A stretch of DNA of 64,000 nucleotides from Liolophura sinensis (taxonomy: Eukaryota; Mollusca; Polyplacophora; Chitonida; Chitonidae). The translations under genes were made by a program, and so were the position numbers. This document shows positions 1-11,793 of the stretch, piece after piece (positions within the stretch are counted from its first letter, which is position 1; each line of letters opens with the position of its first letter). The DNA lies in NCBI RefSeq assembly GCF_032854445.1, contig NC_088303.1:31351265-31415264 (forward strand), read 5' to 3'. Below the pieces are notes generated by a model. That model made no database searches. It worked only from the letters and a program-made list of their open reading frames with translations, and was not told the DNA's origin.

Positions 1-71
1 CCTTGATGTGACCATATCTACCTGAAGTTGTATCTAGCTTTAGTTATGTCTAGCTCATCTTGTGTCTAGCT

Positions 72-153
72 CTGGCTGTGCGGACCACTCTGGCTGTGAG
101 GGCCACTCTGCCTGTGCGGACCACTCTGGCTGTGCAGGCCACTCTGGCTGTGA
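72..153. repeat. 18-base tandem repeat, about 4.5 copies
   Basis: Units of the form CTGGCTGTGCGGACCACT begin at 72, 90, 108, 126 and 144, with one or two changes each. Confidence 0.85.
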
Positions 154-221
154 CAAACTCCATATATGTCTTCATGTTTTAAAACAGTAAGGTGACACCA
201 TTTGTATTTTATATTTTACGG

Positions 222-520
222 GTGAGCCAACACTGAAAATCCAGAACAGGAATAAAAGTGAAAATCCACCTTTTTACTTTGCTGGTCTTGATATTTTTAT
301 AATTTGGCAGATTTTTCAAAGCTACATGTATCTGATCATGTAAAAATGGCTTCAATAAGACAGATTGCTGGGACAGTCCACATTTCCCATAAATTAAATG
401 ATTTTTCAGTTTTACATTTATTTTTAAATCCTCATTTGACAGTGGAAAAAGATATACTCTGTTGGTAAAACGCCAAAACAAATCGTTGTGGCCTAACTGA
501 AGAGTTGTTGAGTTAAAGAA
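222..520. repeat. Interspersed repeat, copy 1 of 2
   Basis: This stretch resembles 26905-27200 in the same orientation. Shared blocks include TTGCTGGGACAG followed by CACATTTCCCA, and a downstream TTGTGGCCTAACTGAAG / TGGTGTGGCCTGAAAG pair. No inverted ends were recognised. The class is unknown. Confidence 0.6.
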
Positions 521-853
521 TGACATGCTAAGCCAAAGTTATAGTATTTTAAAAATAATAATTTGACTGACTGAAAGTGTTCATTGACAGTATTATATAT
601 AAATAAATGTGGCCATCATTACAGTGCATGACCTTTGATCTCTGCAGTCATGGCAATATTGGTTGGGGTGAGGTTTACAGTTATAATACAGCCATATAAA
701 GGTCATGACCTGTCTGATGAGCCACATGAACATTCTGGTAATTGACCTCTCGATGACCCTTTTTATTTCTTTTTTATTTGTATTTTGCGTGGAATATCAC
801 ACCTGTCACACTGATGTGTACGTTAACTTCACGGCTACATCATACTGGTTCTT

Positions 854-1000
854 ACTGCTGTAATTTTTCAACCTTTTCGCATGTTTGCAAGAGGTTTTTT
901 CGGGCATATTCTGAAGGCATTATTTTGTGTAGACTGATAAAATTACACTTTTTGTGAAGCCCTGAAATTGGCCAATTCATTTCATTTGACCAAGGGTATA
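854..1000 (+). mobile_element. MITE family 1, partial copy
   Basis: The left end matches the family-1 copy at 7277 (TAATTNTTCAACCTTTTC, then GCAAG...ATATT.TGAAGG.ATTAT). The right end is not recognisable, so the copy is truncated or diverged. Confidence 0.55.
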
Positions 1001-1339
1001 ATGTTTTGGCGGGTGTAGTAGCGCACATCCTGAAATGGTGAATTTGGCTTATTATGTGACCACCTGGCTGATCCTGCCAGTTCTCATGTCAGGAGGATAG
1101 TGTAAGGTGTGTAGGTCACTTATACAGATAGATCTTGCTATCTGCTGTGGGGTCACGGGCCTGGGGACAAAAACATATCTAACACCGATAATAGCACTTG
1201 TATCTAGCCTCTGTCACAAGGTCAAACTGATTAGGGATTTGTATTATGTATGACGTGGGACATGTTCTACTATTGCGTGTATATCTCTTCTTGCTTCATT
1301 AATCTGTGCATGATACATGTGCATTCATGTAACCTGCCA

Positions 1340-2845
1340 GCCATAAATTCTCATCCAGCTGGATGTATATTTGAGCCATAAATTCACATATATAGTTCTT
1401 GCGACAAGCTATCAGTAACCACCCATGTGGTTATAAAGCAAATATTTGAACCATAAATTCACATGAAGCACTTGATATCCCTAAGCCATAAATACTGATC
1501 AAGCTAAATACCCACCAGTCTAAATACTATAATAGAAATATAGACGTGGACCATAAATACCCATTAAGTATGAAACATAAATAAACACCCTGTTGTTAAT
1601 GCCCCTATTAAAAACCAAAAATATCCACCAAGCTAAATGCTTCATTATGTCAAATGTATTATAAAATACACACCTTTAATGGAAGCAAAAATTCACACCT
1701 TCTTCTTGCTCCCAAACCATAAATACCCACCAAGCTAAATACTTCATTAGTGCAAACATATTATAAAAGACACACTTTTAATGGAAGCATAAATACACAC
1801 CTTGTTCTTGTCCCTTTACCTTAAATACCTACCAAGCTAAATACTTCATTAGTACAAACACCTTTAATGGAAGCATAAATACACACCTTGTTCTTGTCCC
1901 TTTACCATAAATACCCACCAAGCTAAATGCTTCATTAGTACAAACATATTATAAGATACACACTTTTAATGGAAGCATAAATACACAGATTGTTCTTGTC
2001 TCTATGCCATAAATACCCACCAAGCTAAATTCTTCATTAGTACAAACATATTATAAAATACACACCTTTAATAGAAGCATAAATACACACTTTGTTCTTG
2101 TCCCTTTACCATAAATACCCACCAAGCTAAATGCTTCATTAGTACAAACATATTATAAAATACACACTTTTAATGGAAGCATAAATACACACATTGTTCT
2201 TGTCTCTATGCCATAAATACCCACCAAGCTAAATGCTTCATTAGTACAAACATATTATAAAATACACACCTTTAATAGAAGCATAAATACACACCTTGTT
2301 CTTGCCCGCAAACCATAAATACCCACCAAGCTAAATTCGTCATTAGTACAAACATATTATAAAATACACACCTTTAATGGAAGCATAAATACACACCTTG
2401 TTCTTGCCCCCAAACCATAAATTCCCACTGAGCTAAATGCTTCATTAGTACAAACATATTATAAAATACACACCTTTAATAGAAGCATAAATACACACCT
2501 TGTTCTTGTCCCTATACCATAAATACCTACCAAGCTAAATGCTTCATTAGTACAAACACCTTTAATGGAAGCATAAATACACACCTTGTTCTTGTCCCTT
2601 TACCATAAATACCCACCAAGCTAAATGCTTCATTAGTACAAACATATTATTAAATACCCACCAAGCTAAATGCTTCATTAATACAAAGATATTATTATAT
2701 ACACACTTTTAATATAACCATAAATACTTATTGCGTATTTTAAAATACACACCTTTAATAGAAGCATAAATACACACCTTGTTCTTGCCCTCAAACCATA
2801 AATACCCACCAAGCTAAATGCTTCATTAGTACAAACAAATATCAA
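1340..2845. repeat. Large satellite-like array of roughly 100-base units
   Basis: Successive units contain ATAAATACCCACCAAGCTAA, CTTCATTAGTACAAACATAT, ACACCTTTAATGGAAGCATA and TACACACCTTGTTCTTG. From about 1725 to 2845 there are about ten units, some lacking a roughly 30-base segment. From 1340 to about 1725 the units are strongly decayed. The decay gradient suggests that growth occurred from the right-hand part. Confidence 0.9.
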
Positions 2846-4937
2846 TCAATCGAACCCAAAACAATCAAAAAGAAACTCTAGTTTCCTCCACCCATTAATC
2901 GAAATATGAAAAGGGCATATATGTCTTGGTTAAAACTACAGATGCTATAAACTGCATGTACAGCACAACTGTTTTGCAGTTATAATGGCCATTGTAAGGA
3001 TGCCATAAAACATCGATCAAATAAATCAATTAATTTTGATGAAGTTCCTGTATGCAGTGTCTATAATCCCAGATACAGTGGTAGCTGGGAAATGTAACAC
3101 AAGTGTCTACAGATTGATCAAACATCCATTCAATCAAAAATATCTAACATCAAAGGCGCTCAATCAACCACAAATACTGCTATAAACACCATACCCCTAT
3201 GCCCACTCCATAGTGGGGGATAATGTTAGAAATCCATCTAATCACAGGTAACATTTACATGCTCCAATGAATTTGACCTTACTGACGTATTCTGTCATTT
3301 ACGGTTGCATAAAAGATCAGACAAACCCTTTAGGAACTTCTCCAGGATCATGCCTGAGGGATCTTATAGAGAGTGCATCACGTGTGCTCTGCATGAAGAA
3401 TTCCTGAACTCCTGTACTGTCGGTCATAGTAAGATGCTTCAGTGCACATGAAATATTTTGTTCTTATTAAGGTTGCTGTGGTCATTAATTATAGGAATGA
3501 GGGGACTTTACCTGAACTCAGCTGTTTACACACATACACTCCCTCAGAGGTGACAGTTAGTATGCGTTGGTTTTGTACTTGGCCTACATTTTGATCTGGT
3601 GGTCGAACAGGCATAAGTGCGCAAGTGAGTGCTGCAATCTTTGTCTGGTCTGTCTGTAGGCCAGCTAGCACACTCAGCTGACACACATACATGCCGAACA
3701 GACCTTAGTGACATCCTGGTGTACCTATGTCACACAGACCCTCCGCATTATCTTACTAATATATCCTGCTGTGGTTTTTATCAACATCCTAGTCGCTGGT
3801 AGGAAAATGGCTGGTCAGTGGCTGACTTTGGTTCTACATCAGGGAAGGTGTGTGTGTAAAGCCCAGCGGCAGAGATAAAACCAACAGGAGACAAGGCTTG
3901 AAAAGAGGCAGCCTAATACATCCGGGTGCTCCCCCCCCCCACCCCACCTCCCTGAATATACTACTTCCTAGACAGCCCATGTGAGACAACCACCCTCAGC
4001 CAGGTGGACAGTGGCATTGCTGGACTACCTGTGGATGTGTATGCAGTTGTTCACCAGCTGTGACTTGACAAGAGGAGACCTGCCTACCCAGACCAGCATG
4101 ACCATGTGAACCTCTCAGCCATATAAATACAGGTAGGTTCAACACTCACATGTATGTACACAAAACTTGCACTCATATGTTTAATTCAGTCAGCAAATCT
4201 TCAAGCAGATCATATGGTCTATTATTTGTAGTATGTTTACATTCCGAGTATTGAACTCTAAAGACTGGGCAGGTTTAGCTAACCTGTACAGGCGTAGTTT
4301 ATACCACCCTACCCTGAGCATCTGCGTCGGCTTTCAATAACAGGGAAAGCAATGTTCAACAAAATGTTATAGGTGGGCTCTTGCTTATACTTCATCAAGT
4401 ATTTTGGGATTTCTAAATCAGCTAATATATTAACTGCTTCAACAAACTTCATAGGCTCACATGTAGTTGCAAAATTCTTCATAGACAGCAACCTTAGAGC
4501 TTATGTCTAACAAAAACGCTGAAAATTTGTTACACAAAAATTGCTTAAGAGTTTGGTCTAGGCTGGACAGTTGTGATTGTGTGAAAACAGCTCTTTTCAG
4601 CAGACTGAGCTGGTGAGACCTTCACACCAATTGTTGATTATTTATTTTAGGAGTAGAACAGCCTATCAGGCTTTCTGTTGGCATTCCCCTGTAGGATGTT
4701 GCCATTCCCATGTTCAAGAGTGGCTCTCTTGATCTTAATTAAGAAAAAAAACTTGAACCTCCCATAATAACAGCCTATAAAGATAAACAATATCTACTCT
4801 GGTGGTTTGAGACTGCATTTAGCTGGACCACTGGTTAATGATGTGATTTTGGCTTAAAAAAGTGAGGCTCCAGCACAAAGTTCATAAAGCGTGCTAATGT
4901 ATCCCTGAAGGTGTGGAGCATCAGAGAACAAATGTGT

Positions 4938-4960
4938 GTCATATATATATATATATATAC
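4938..4960. repeat. AT microsatellite
   Basis: A simple AT dinucleotide run. Confidence 0.9.
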
Positions 4961-5033
4961 ACATTTATAATAAGAGATTCAGGTTCAACCCACGAAAATG
5001 CTAGCATTTTCATCATATAAGTGAAACAGTTTT

Positions 5034-5085
5034 GAGTAGGTTATAAAACACCTATGAAATAAATAAACAAATAAATGAATTAGAG
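5034..5085 (+). mobile_element. SINE-A 3' tail fragment
   Basis: TTGAGTAGGTTATAAAACAC followed by AAATAAATAAAC matches the characteristic SINE-A end (GAGTACGGCGTAAAACACC plus AAATAAAT repeats). Confidence 0.6.
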
Positions 5086-6098
5086 ATTTTTAGAGGTTAC
5101 AGAAAACAATCAACACTACATGACAGTATTAAATATGTACAGCTATGACAGTATGACCATGGAAGCGTCGTTGACACAAACCTGTTAAGTATACTTAATC
5201 CTTGAGATGCACAGTGCTGTTCAGGCCAAGCAAATCCGTCTAGACAGTTGCCTAAGCAGGAGGCCAGCCCTTAATCCCATGGCATGCAGGGTCAGCTTAT
5301 TGTGTCAGGCTTTTAAAGAATCATGGCTTTATTGAAGACAGACTAATTGTAGAAGTGCATTGTCTATGATCCAGTCTACTTTTGTAATCCCTCGTTCCAG
5401 CATGTTTTGGGTTGGTCTTTGAAGCCATTGAAAACACTGTTTTATATTCTTTTACTGCAAGCAAAAGGGTTTATGGGCAGCCAGATGAAAGTTCAGTCTC
5501 CTATAAACAGGCCTACATGTACCTTTTTTGTGTACTTTTGCACTGTTTTGATGTAGTCCCAGGCAATTGACCACTGAGGTACAGTTTGCATCTTCCTTAA
5601 AATTGACAAATATAATATTGTATCTAAAATTTGTGAATTGATTTTTTAACATGGTGGTAAAATTTTGCTCTCATATGCTTTTTCAAATGTGCACTGTTTT
5701 TGACAGATTTGCATTTCAAGACAAATCTTTTTAATTTCATTTTATACTTTTAATAGTGCTTGAGTGTAGAAAACTTCCAATTGGTTTGATTTGAGTGCAG
5801 TTGCACTCAGCAGTTAATAGGTCTTTATTTTTCAAGTGAATCACAGATGTACAAAGTCATAGTATCTCTCCTCCTATTGTTTCAGATCAAGTTCACGCAT
5901 AGCTTCAGCACATCAGATAAATTGGCATACTACGTGCATCTCACCTGATTCAGCTGTTGCAAGTCATCACTGTTGAAGAAGCAGAAAAAAAAAAACCCCA
6001 GATGTTTGCTTTATGGATTACATGCGTAATTGTATGAAAGAGCAACCATCCACGATGAGAAAGAGTCAGCCTGAAAGATTAAGTTGAAATTTAACAAC

Positions 6099-7195
6099 AT
6101 GGACATTTGCATTAAGGATATTTCTTACGGTTTCTTCCAAGGAAACTTTTCTTCGATGTACTCTACATACCTGGATCAAACTATGGACCGTTTTGGTCAG
6201 CCTGTGATGTTGAGACTTGTGCCAAAAGGCCAGAAATCCAGCTCTACGATGCGTACAAGAAACTCGGACAAAGAATGGAGAAGTAACAGTACTTTAAGCA
6301 GTCCAGTGCCCCAGATTCCTGATGTTCAAATTACCAAGAGATCTCCAAAAAACGGTTTTATCATAACTAAATCATTTGCTCAAGATTTTGGTGTGAAGGT
6401 CTCACCAGCTCAGTCTGCTGTTGCATCCAACTCACTGACTGAGACTGATAGTAACACTGTCTCCTCAGCCCAAGATGACAAGGACATTTACCAATCAAAG
6501 CTGTGTGAAGCTATAGACTTGTCAGCTTTAGGTGACAACATTACCAATCCTCACACTCATCATGTCAACTTCATCTCTGGACCATCAGTTCAAAATGAAA
6601 AGGTTACACTGTTACAAACTCAAGATGGCAATATTATCATCACAAACTCACATGCGCAAATGCATAGCAGTATTGTAAACTCTCCAGCTCATGAAGGCAG
6701 CATCAGTAATAATTTGCTTGCTCAAGATGACAACGTCTTTGCCACCCAGGCTCAGGGAAACAGTGTTTGTGATTCATCAGCTGCAGATGGTAGCACCATC
6801 AACACACCAACTCATGATGGCAGCACCATCAACACACCAACTCATGATGGCGGCACCATCAACACACTGACTCATGATAGCGGCACCATCAACACACCGA
6901 CTCATGATGACGGCACCATCAACACACCGACTCATGACAGCAGCACCATCAACACACCGACTCGTGATGGCGGCACCATCAACACACCAATTCATGACAG
7001 CTGCACCATCAACACACCAACTCAAGATGAAAATGTTTCCTGTCTCAATCATTCAGTCTACAGGGAGCATTATTCTCACATTGCAATGTCCTCTAAACAT
7101 GATGAACATTCTGACAGTGTAACGGATAAACATCTATCTCAGATCAGCAACGTCTCTGAGCCTAGCCTAAACCAAAGCTTGGCTCCATCAGTAAC
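6099..7195 (+). CDS. NADK: NADK long alternative first coding exon with a 10-residue repeat
   Basis: An open frame starts at ATG 6099; an in-frame TGA lies at 6072-6074. It ends at a strong donor (AC|GTAAGT, GT at 7196-7197) in phase 2, exactly the phase needed by the IQDPASQ exon at 12876, where AC plus C gives Thr. A polypyrimidine-AG acceptor at 5884-5885 suggests that an untranslated exon lies upstream. The 366 residues contain no recognised domain. The composition is polar, rich in Ser, Thr, Asn, Asp and His, and probably disordered. Residues from about 230 hold eight copies of a [10 protein letters not shown] type decamer. I do not recognise the extension and assign it no function. It could instead be a chance open frame, but 366 codons plus a phase-matched donor argue against that. 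Confidence 0.68.
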
Positions 7196-9732
7196 GTAAG
7201 TACATGTAACCTGTAAACCTTGGGATACTTATCATTGATATTCAAAAAAATCGTGTTGCGGTATGATATACTACTGTACTGTAATTCTTCAACCTTTTCA
7301 CAGGTTGGCAAGGAGTTTATTCAAGCATATTATAAAGGTATTATTGTGTGTTAACTGATAAAATTATACTTTTTTTTTTGGTGAAGGTTTGAAACTGGCC
7401 AGTGCAATACAGTGTAGTTTTGTCTCCAAAATCAAATTAAAAATTTGCATAAATTGCCGTGAAAGTTGCTCTGTCATATGCGAATAGGTTGAGGAATTAG
7501 GGTACTGTGTTTAGAGATGTATATGCAGATCAGATCTGCACGATTGATCTTGACTACCCATGATGAAGACGCACGTGTAAGACCATGTGTTGTATTTCTG
7601 TTAGAAGTTTATTTAACATAGGCATGAAAATAAGAAATTTTTCATAAATTTTCTCCGTTAACAGTCTTGGAAAAAATTTGATTTTAAAATACAGTAGGTG
7701 TTGCCTGTAATAACTCTACTGGCTATACTGAAAAATGTTCAGTATATCTCAATAATTTGATTTACCTCACAAATTTTAAACTTTTCCTTACTCTTTTGTG
7801 TTTTCCCTCACAGTTTCCATATTTAAAACAAGTATACAATGCTATAGGCTTGAATGTATTTTATAGAACAGTCAATTCAGTCTCAAACTCGCTCTGTTCT
7901 AAGTAGAATGATTTTGTCTTCTAGTTTCGATATTCAGCTAATCTGTGATTCATTTTTTTCTACATTCTAAAGTATAACATGACATGGATGCATCCCTTGT
8001 ATACTCAAAAGTAAAATGTAACTACTTGTAGGCAATTTACATTCTGGGCATCACGGTTCCCTCTGATGGTTCTTTGTTATTATGCCCATGCAGACATGGT
8101 GCCCTGTCATGGTTCCCTTTCATGATGAACTGCCATGGAGCCCTGTCATGGTTCCCTGTTACTGTGCCCTGTCATGTTGCCCTGTCATGGTGCACTTTCA
8201 TGGTTCACTGTTGCCGTACCTTGTTATGTGGCCCTGTCATGGAGCCCCGTCATGGTGCCCATTTATGGTTCGCTGTTACTGTGCCCCATCATGATGCTCT
8301 TTCATGGTTCGCTGTTATTGTGCCTTGTCTTGTGGCCCTGTCCTGGTGCCCTATCATGGTTCGCTGTTACTGTGCCTTGTCTTGTGGCCCTGTCCTGATG
8401 CCCTTTCATGGTCTGCTGTTACTGTGCCGTGTCTTGTGGCCCTGTCATGGTACCCTGTGGTGATGCCCTTTTGTGGTTCACTCTTACTGTGCTTTGTCAT
8501 ATGGCCTTGTCATGGTGCCCTGTCATGGTACCCCCTCATGTGGCCTTGTCATGGTTCCCCTGTCAGTGTGCTCTGTCACTTGGCCCTGTCATGGTTCTCT
8601 GTTATGATGCTGTGTCTAGATCATCTGGTAAAAATGACCGGTGTATATACATATAAAGTGGAGAGGGATCTTACATGTACCAGTACCTGAATCTATTTAC
8701 AAGTTATGGCTGTTACGGGGAAGTCTTCCTGTATAGCTGAGAGGTTTGTGTCAAGTTTGAAAAGCAGTCCATTTCCTTTGTGTTGTACGTATAAGTATTT
8801 TTCTGTGGAAAAATGCGTGTACATGTTTGCAGTTCTTCTGCAATGTTAACCCAAATCCAAGAAATAATTTGTTGATTTTGTATGTTGACATGTTGGCTTC
8901 TTTGACAGTGTAAAACATGCATGTCTGTGAGTCTGGACAGATTACATGCTTCATTACTTCAATTACAAATAGTACGTGGGCAGGTCTGCCAGCAACTTGC
9001 GGATGGTCATGGGTTTAACTTGGCCTCTCTGGTTCCCTCCCACCATAATGCCGGCCGCCATCGTATATATGAAACTTTCTTTAGTACGGCGTAAAACACC
9101 GATGAAATAAATAAATCAATTACAAATATGAAGTATAAACAGCAAAATCAGCTTGTTATTGTGAAAGCCAAAAATTGTCAGTTAACAACTGGCATACATA
9201 TACATGTACATGCACTAAATCCACACCGAATTCGACCATGACATGGTGTGTGTTTTAGTATATTATTGAGATATTTCCTTGCTCTAGACATGCTATTTGA
9301 TCATTTTTGTGAAGTTCATTTTGTACCACAACCTGAACGTGACAGTTTAGTCTTCCAAAAAGTAATGAATTATGATTTCAAAGTATATGACATTATACTT
9401 TAGTGGCCGATTATGTTGAGGGTAGATATAGGCTCTAAATCTCTGTATTAAGCAGCTTGTGGTAAAACACACACATATACCATGCAGTGGCTAGCAACTT
9501 GTGAGTAGCGAAATATCTGTGGGTTAATTTGGAGACACTTATAAAATAATCATCCATATCATAGTGCGTTATAATCCTGAACTATTAAAGCTGAGACCCC
9601 TGAGGGTTTGTTTGTAGCATAATTGAAGCTCATAGAAAAAAAATTGCTACCAATGGGGAATAAGAAAAACATAATTTATTGCGGTGATTGTTATCAGGAA
9701 AAATAATACAGACATCTCAATATCGAGTGTAT

Positions 9733-9788
<56 letters not shown>

Positions 9789-11755
9789 CGGTATCCAGTG
9801 TTTGATATGGCTGCTTCGGCTTGATTAGCAGGGCATTGAGCTACCTTTGTCAATATGCAGACTGGAGGATTCATTCTTTCTTTTTCATTCTTTTGTGGAC
9901 ATTTTAAACAGTTTTTCACTGGAATGCTTTCTTGTTAAGTACATGTACTAGTTTTGTTTTTTTTTTTTGCTTTCCTTGTCTTTTTTTTTCTTTTTATTGT
10001 GTTTGGGATGCACAAGTCCAGTTCATGCTGTAATATGTAAAGTGATACATATATTAAGGTGATTTTTACAATAAAAACTATGATTGCATTTAGCATTTAG
10101 AAAAATTGCATACTGTTAAGATCAGCTTCTGTGTAACTGTTTAATGAGTAAACAAAATTAGTTTGTGATTTTTAATAGCTACATGCAATTTCCTTTCTCG
10201 AAGTTGATCCCGCTAATAATAGCCTAAGTCCGCCCCCGATCCCCTGTTTCCACCCCCATAGAAAATATAAGAAGACATTAAAATTCTCTTCTTGTAACAC
10301 TTAAATAATGTGTGTATATTTAAAATGAATCATATTTAATTTAACTTTAATTTAATTAGAAGCGCTTTAGTCAATGTTTGTCAGCCCACGGTTTTAGACA
10401 TGTAAATGGATACATGGTTTAAATAGCCAGCTGATAATTGCTGAGTATTAGAAGTCACATTCCTACACTTACAGTCAGGGTTTGTAGATCGAACAAAAGA
10501 TGGATTTCAGAAACATGAAACGGGATATAACCACTGTGCCAGTTTCGCCGGAATCTTTAGGTATCAAGTCAATTTACGGGTAAGGTAAAAATTTTAAAAC
10601 ACCCAGGGTATTAGAGTTTTATGTAAAAAGCCTTTGGCTGAAATTAAAATTTTATATGTGATTTTAAAAATGCTCTTTGTTGACCTGCAGAAAATTATTT
10701 TAGGTCGCACTCCAAATGTCTTCCTGCATTCAGTTGAAACAAGTCTGATAAATGCTTGAAAAGGCTTTTTTTGTAATGTGATGAAAGCATCAAGCTGATA
10801 AGGCTACTGTGTATGCATCTGAGTGTTCCCAAAACTCAGTGTATATACGAATATTTACACACATGTACCTGTATCGTGTGCTTGCTTTTGGAGCTAAAAC
10901 TGCCTTGTCATGCCCTCAGAGCATAGCTACACGTGCATGTATTTTGAAGTGCGGATTGTTTTGCTTGGTTAAGCTTAATACTTTAGTCTTCAACTCTTTT
11001 AACATAGACTAATTTTAAGTCCCCACTTGTATAGACCTATACAAATATTACACAGCATGATTTTTGCTTTTCACACCATGAATTGTGGAATTTACCTCGC
11101 ATGCTGTTCTAAAACTTAAAGCAACTTCAGTTTCTTTCATTGTTTGATTTTTTTTATGCGCAGAAGGTTTAAAAAAAACTTTGCAATACTGTACGTAATT
11201 TATAGATGGTTACAAATGAATGGTTAATACAATTAACAAACCTTACGTATTCAATCTGTGAATGCGTTCCTGTATTTCTTTCCTTTAGCTTTACCTTCCT
11301 GCTTTAGTCACACATACGGGGTATATGGTATTGGGTGTTGTTAAGCCGCACTTGTAAGAATGTAACGAGCTTAAAGTGACGTTTCAACATTTAACTCAGG
11401 ACAACATGTACACGTAAGTTTGCATCAACTTTTGTGAGGCTGAGAAGATCAGCTGTTACCATGTTAACGGCAAAGCCTGCATTTCCGTGGTCATACATGT
11501 ATGTGTAGCTTTGCATCTCTATTGATATGTTTACGTATTACGTTTTCATGAAGATTGTTTGATGAAACGTTTTACAGTGATATTTGTATACAGCGTATGT
11601 AAACCATGATCTACCTGGGAATCAGAAATCAGTTATCTGTTAATACTAGGAAGTCAATAATAAACGTGTGTTACATGCACTGTATGTTGAAGCATTCATA
11701 ATGTTTGCATCTTAAATTTAACTGTGATTTGATGCTTGACTTCACAAGCAGTATG

Positions 11756-11793
<38 letters not shown>

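Larger units (their letters stand above)
1..5885. other. Gene-free left flank, repeat-rich
   Basis: Short open frames here have no family resemblance and no splice context. The stretch holds an 18-base minisatellite, an interspersed repeat copy, a MITE fragment, a large tandem array of about 100-base units (1340-2845), an AT microsatellite and a SINE tail. A possible donor (ACAG|GTAGGT near 4130-4138), preceded by a TATAAATA-like stretch, could mark an upstream untranslated exon, but nothing confirms it. Confidence 0.6.

Noticed and set aside
209-526. Minus-strand 105-codon frame
   Set aside because: Lies in an interspersed repeat shared with 26905-27200; no family resemblance.
6777-7052. 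Minus-strand 91-codon frame over the NADK repeat
   Set aside because: Mirror of the 30-base coding repeat.
8074-8690. Five overlapping + strand open frames rich in Cys, His and Trp
   Set aside because: Translation of the CCCTGTCATGGT array in three frames; not protein-like.
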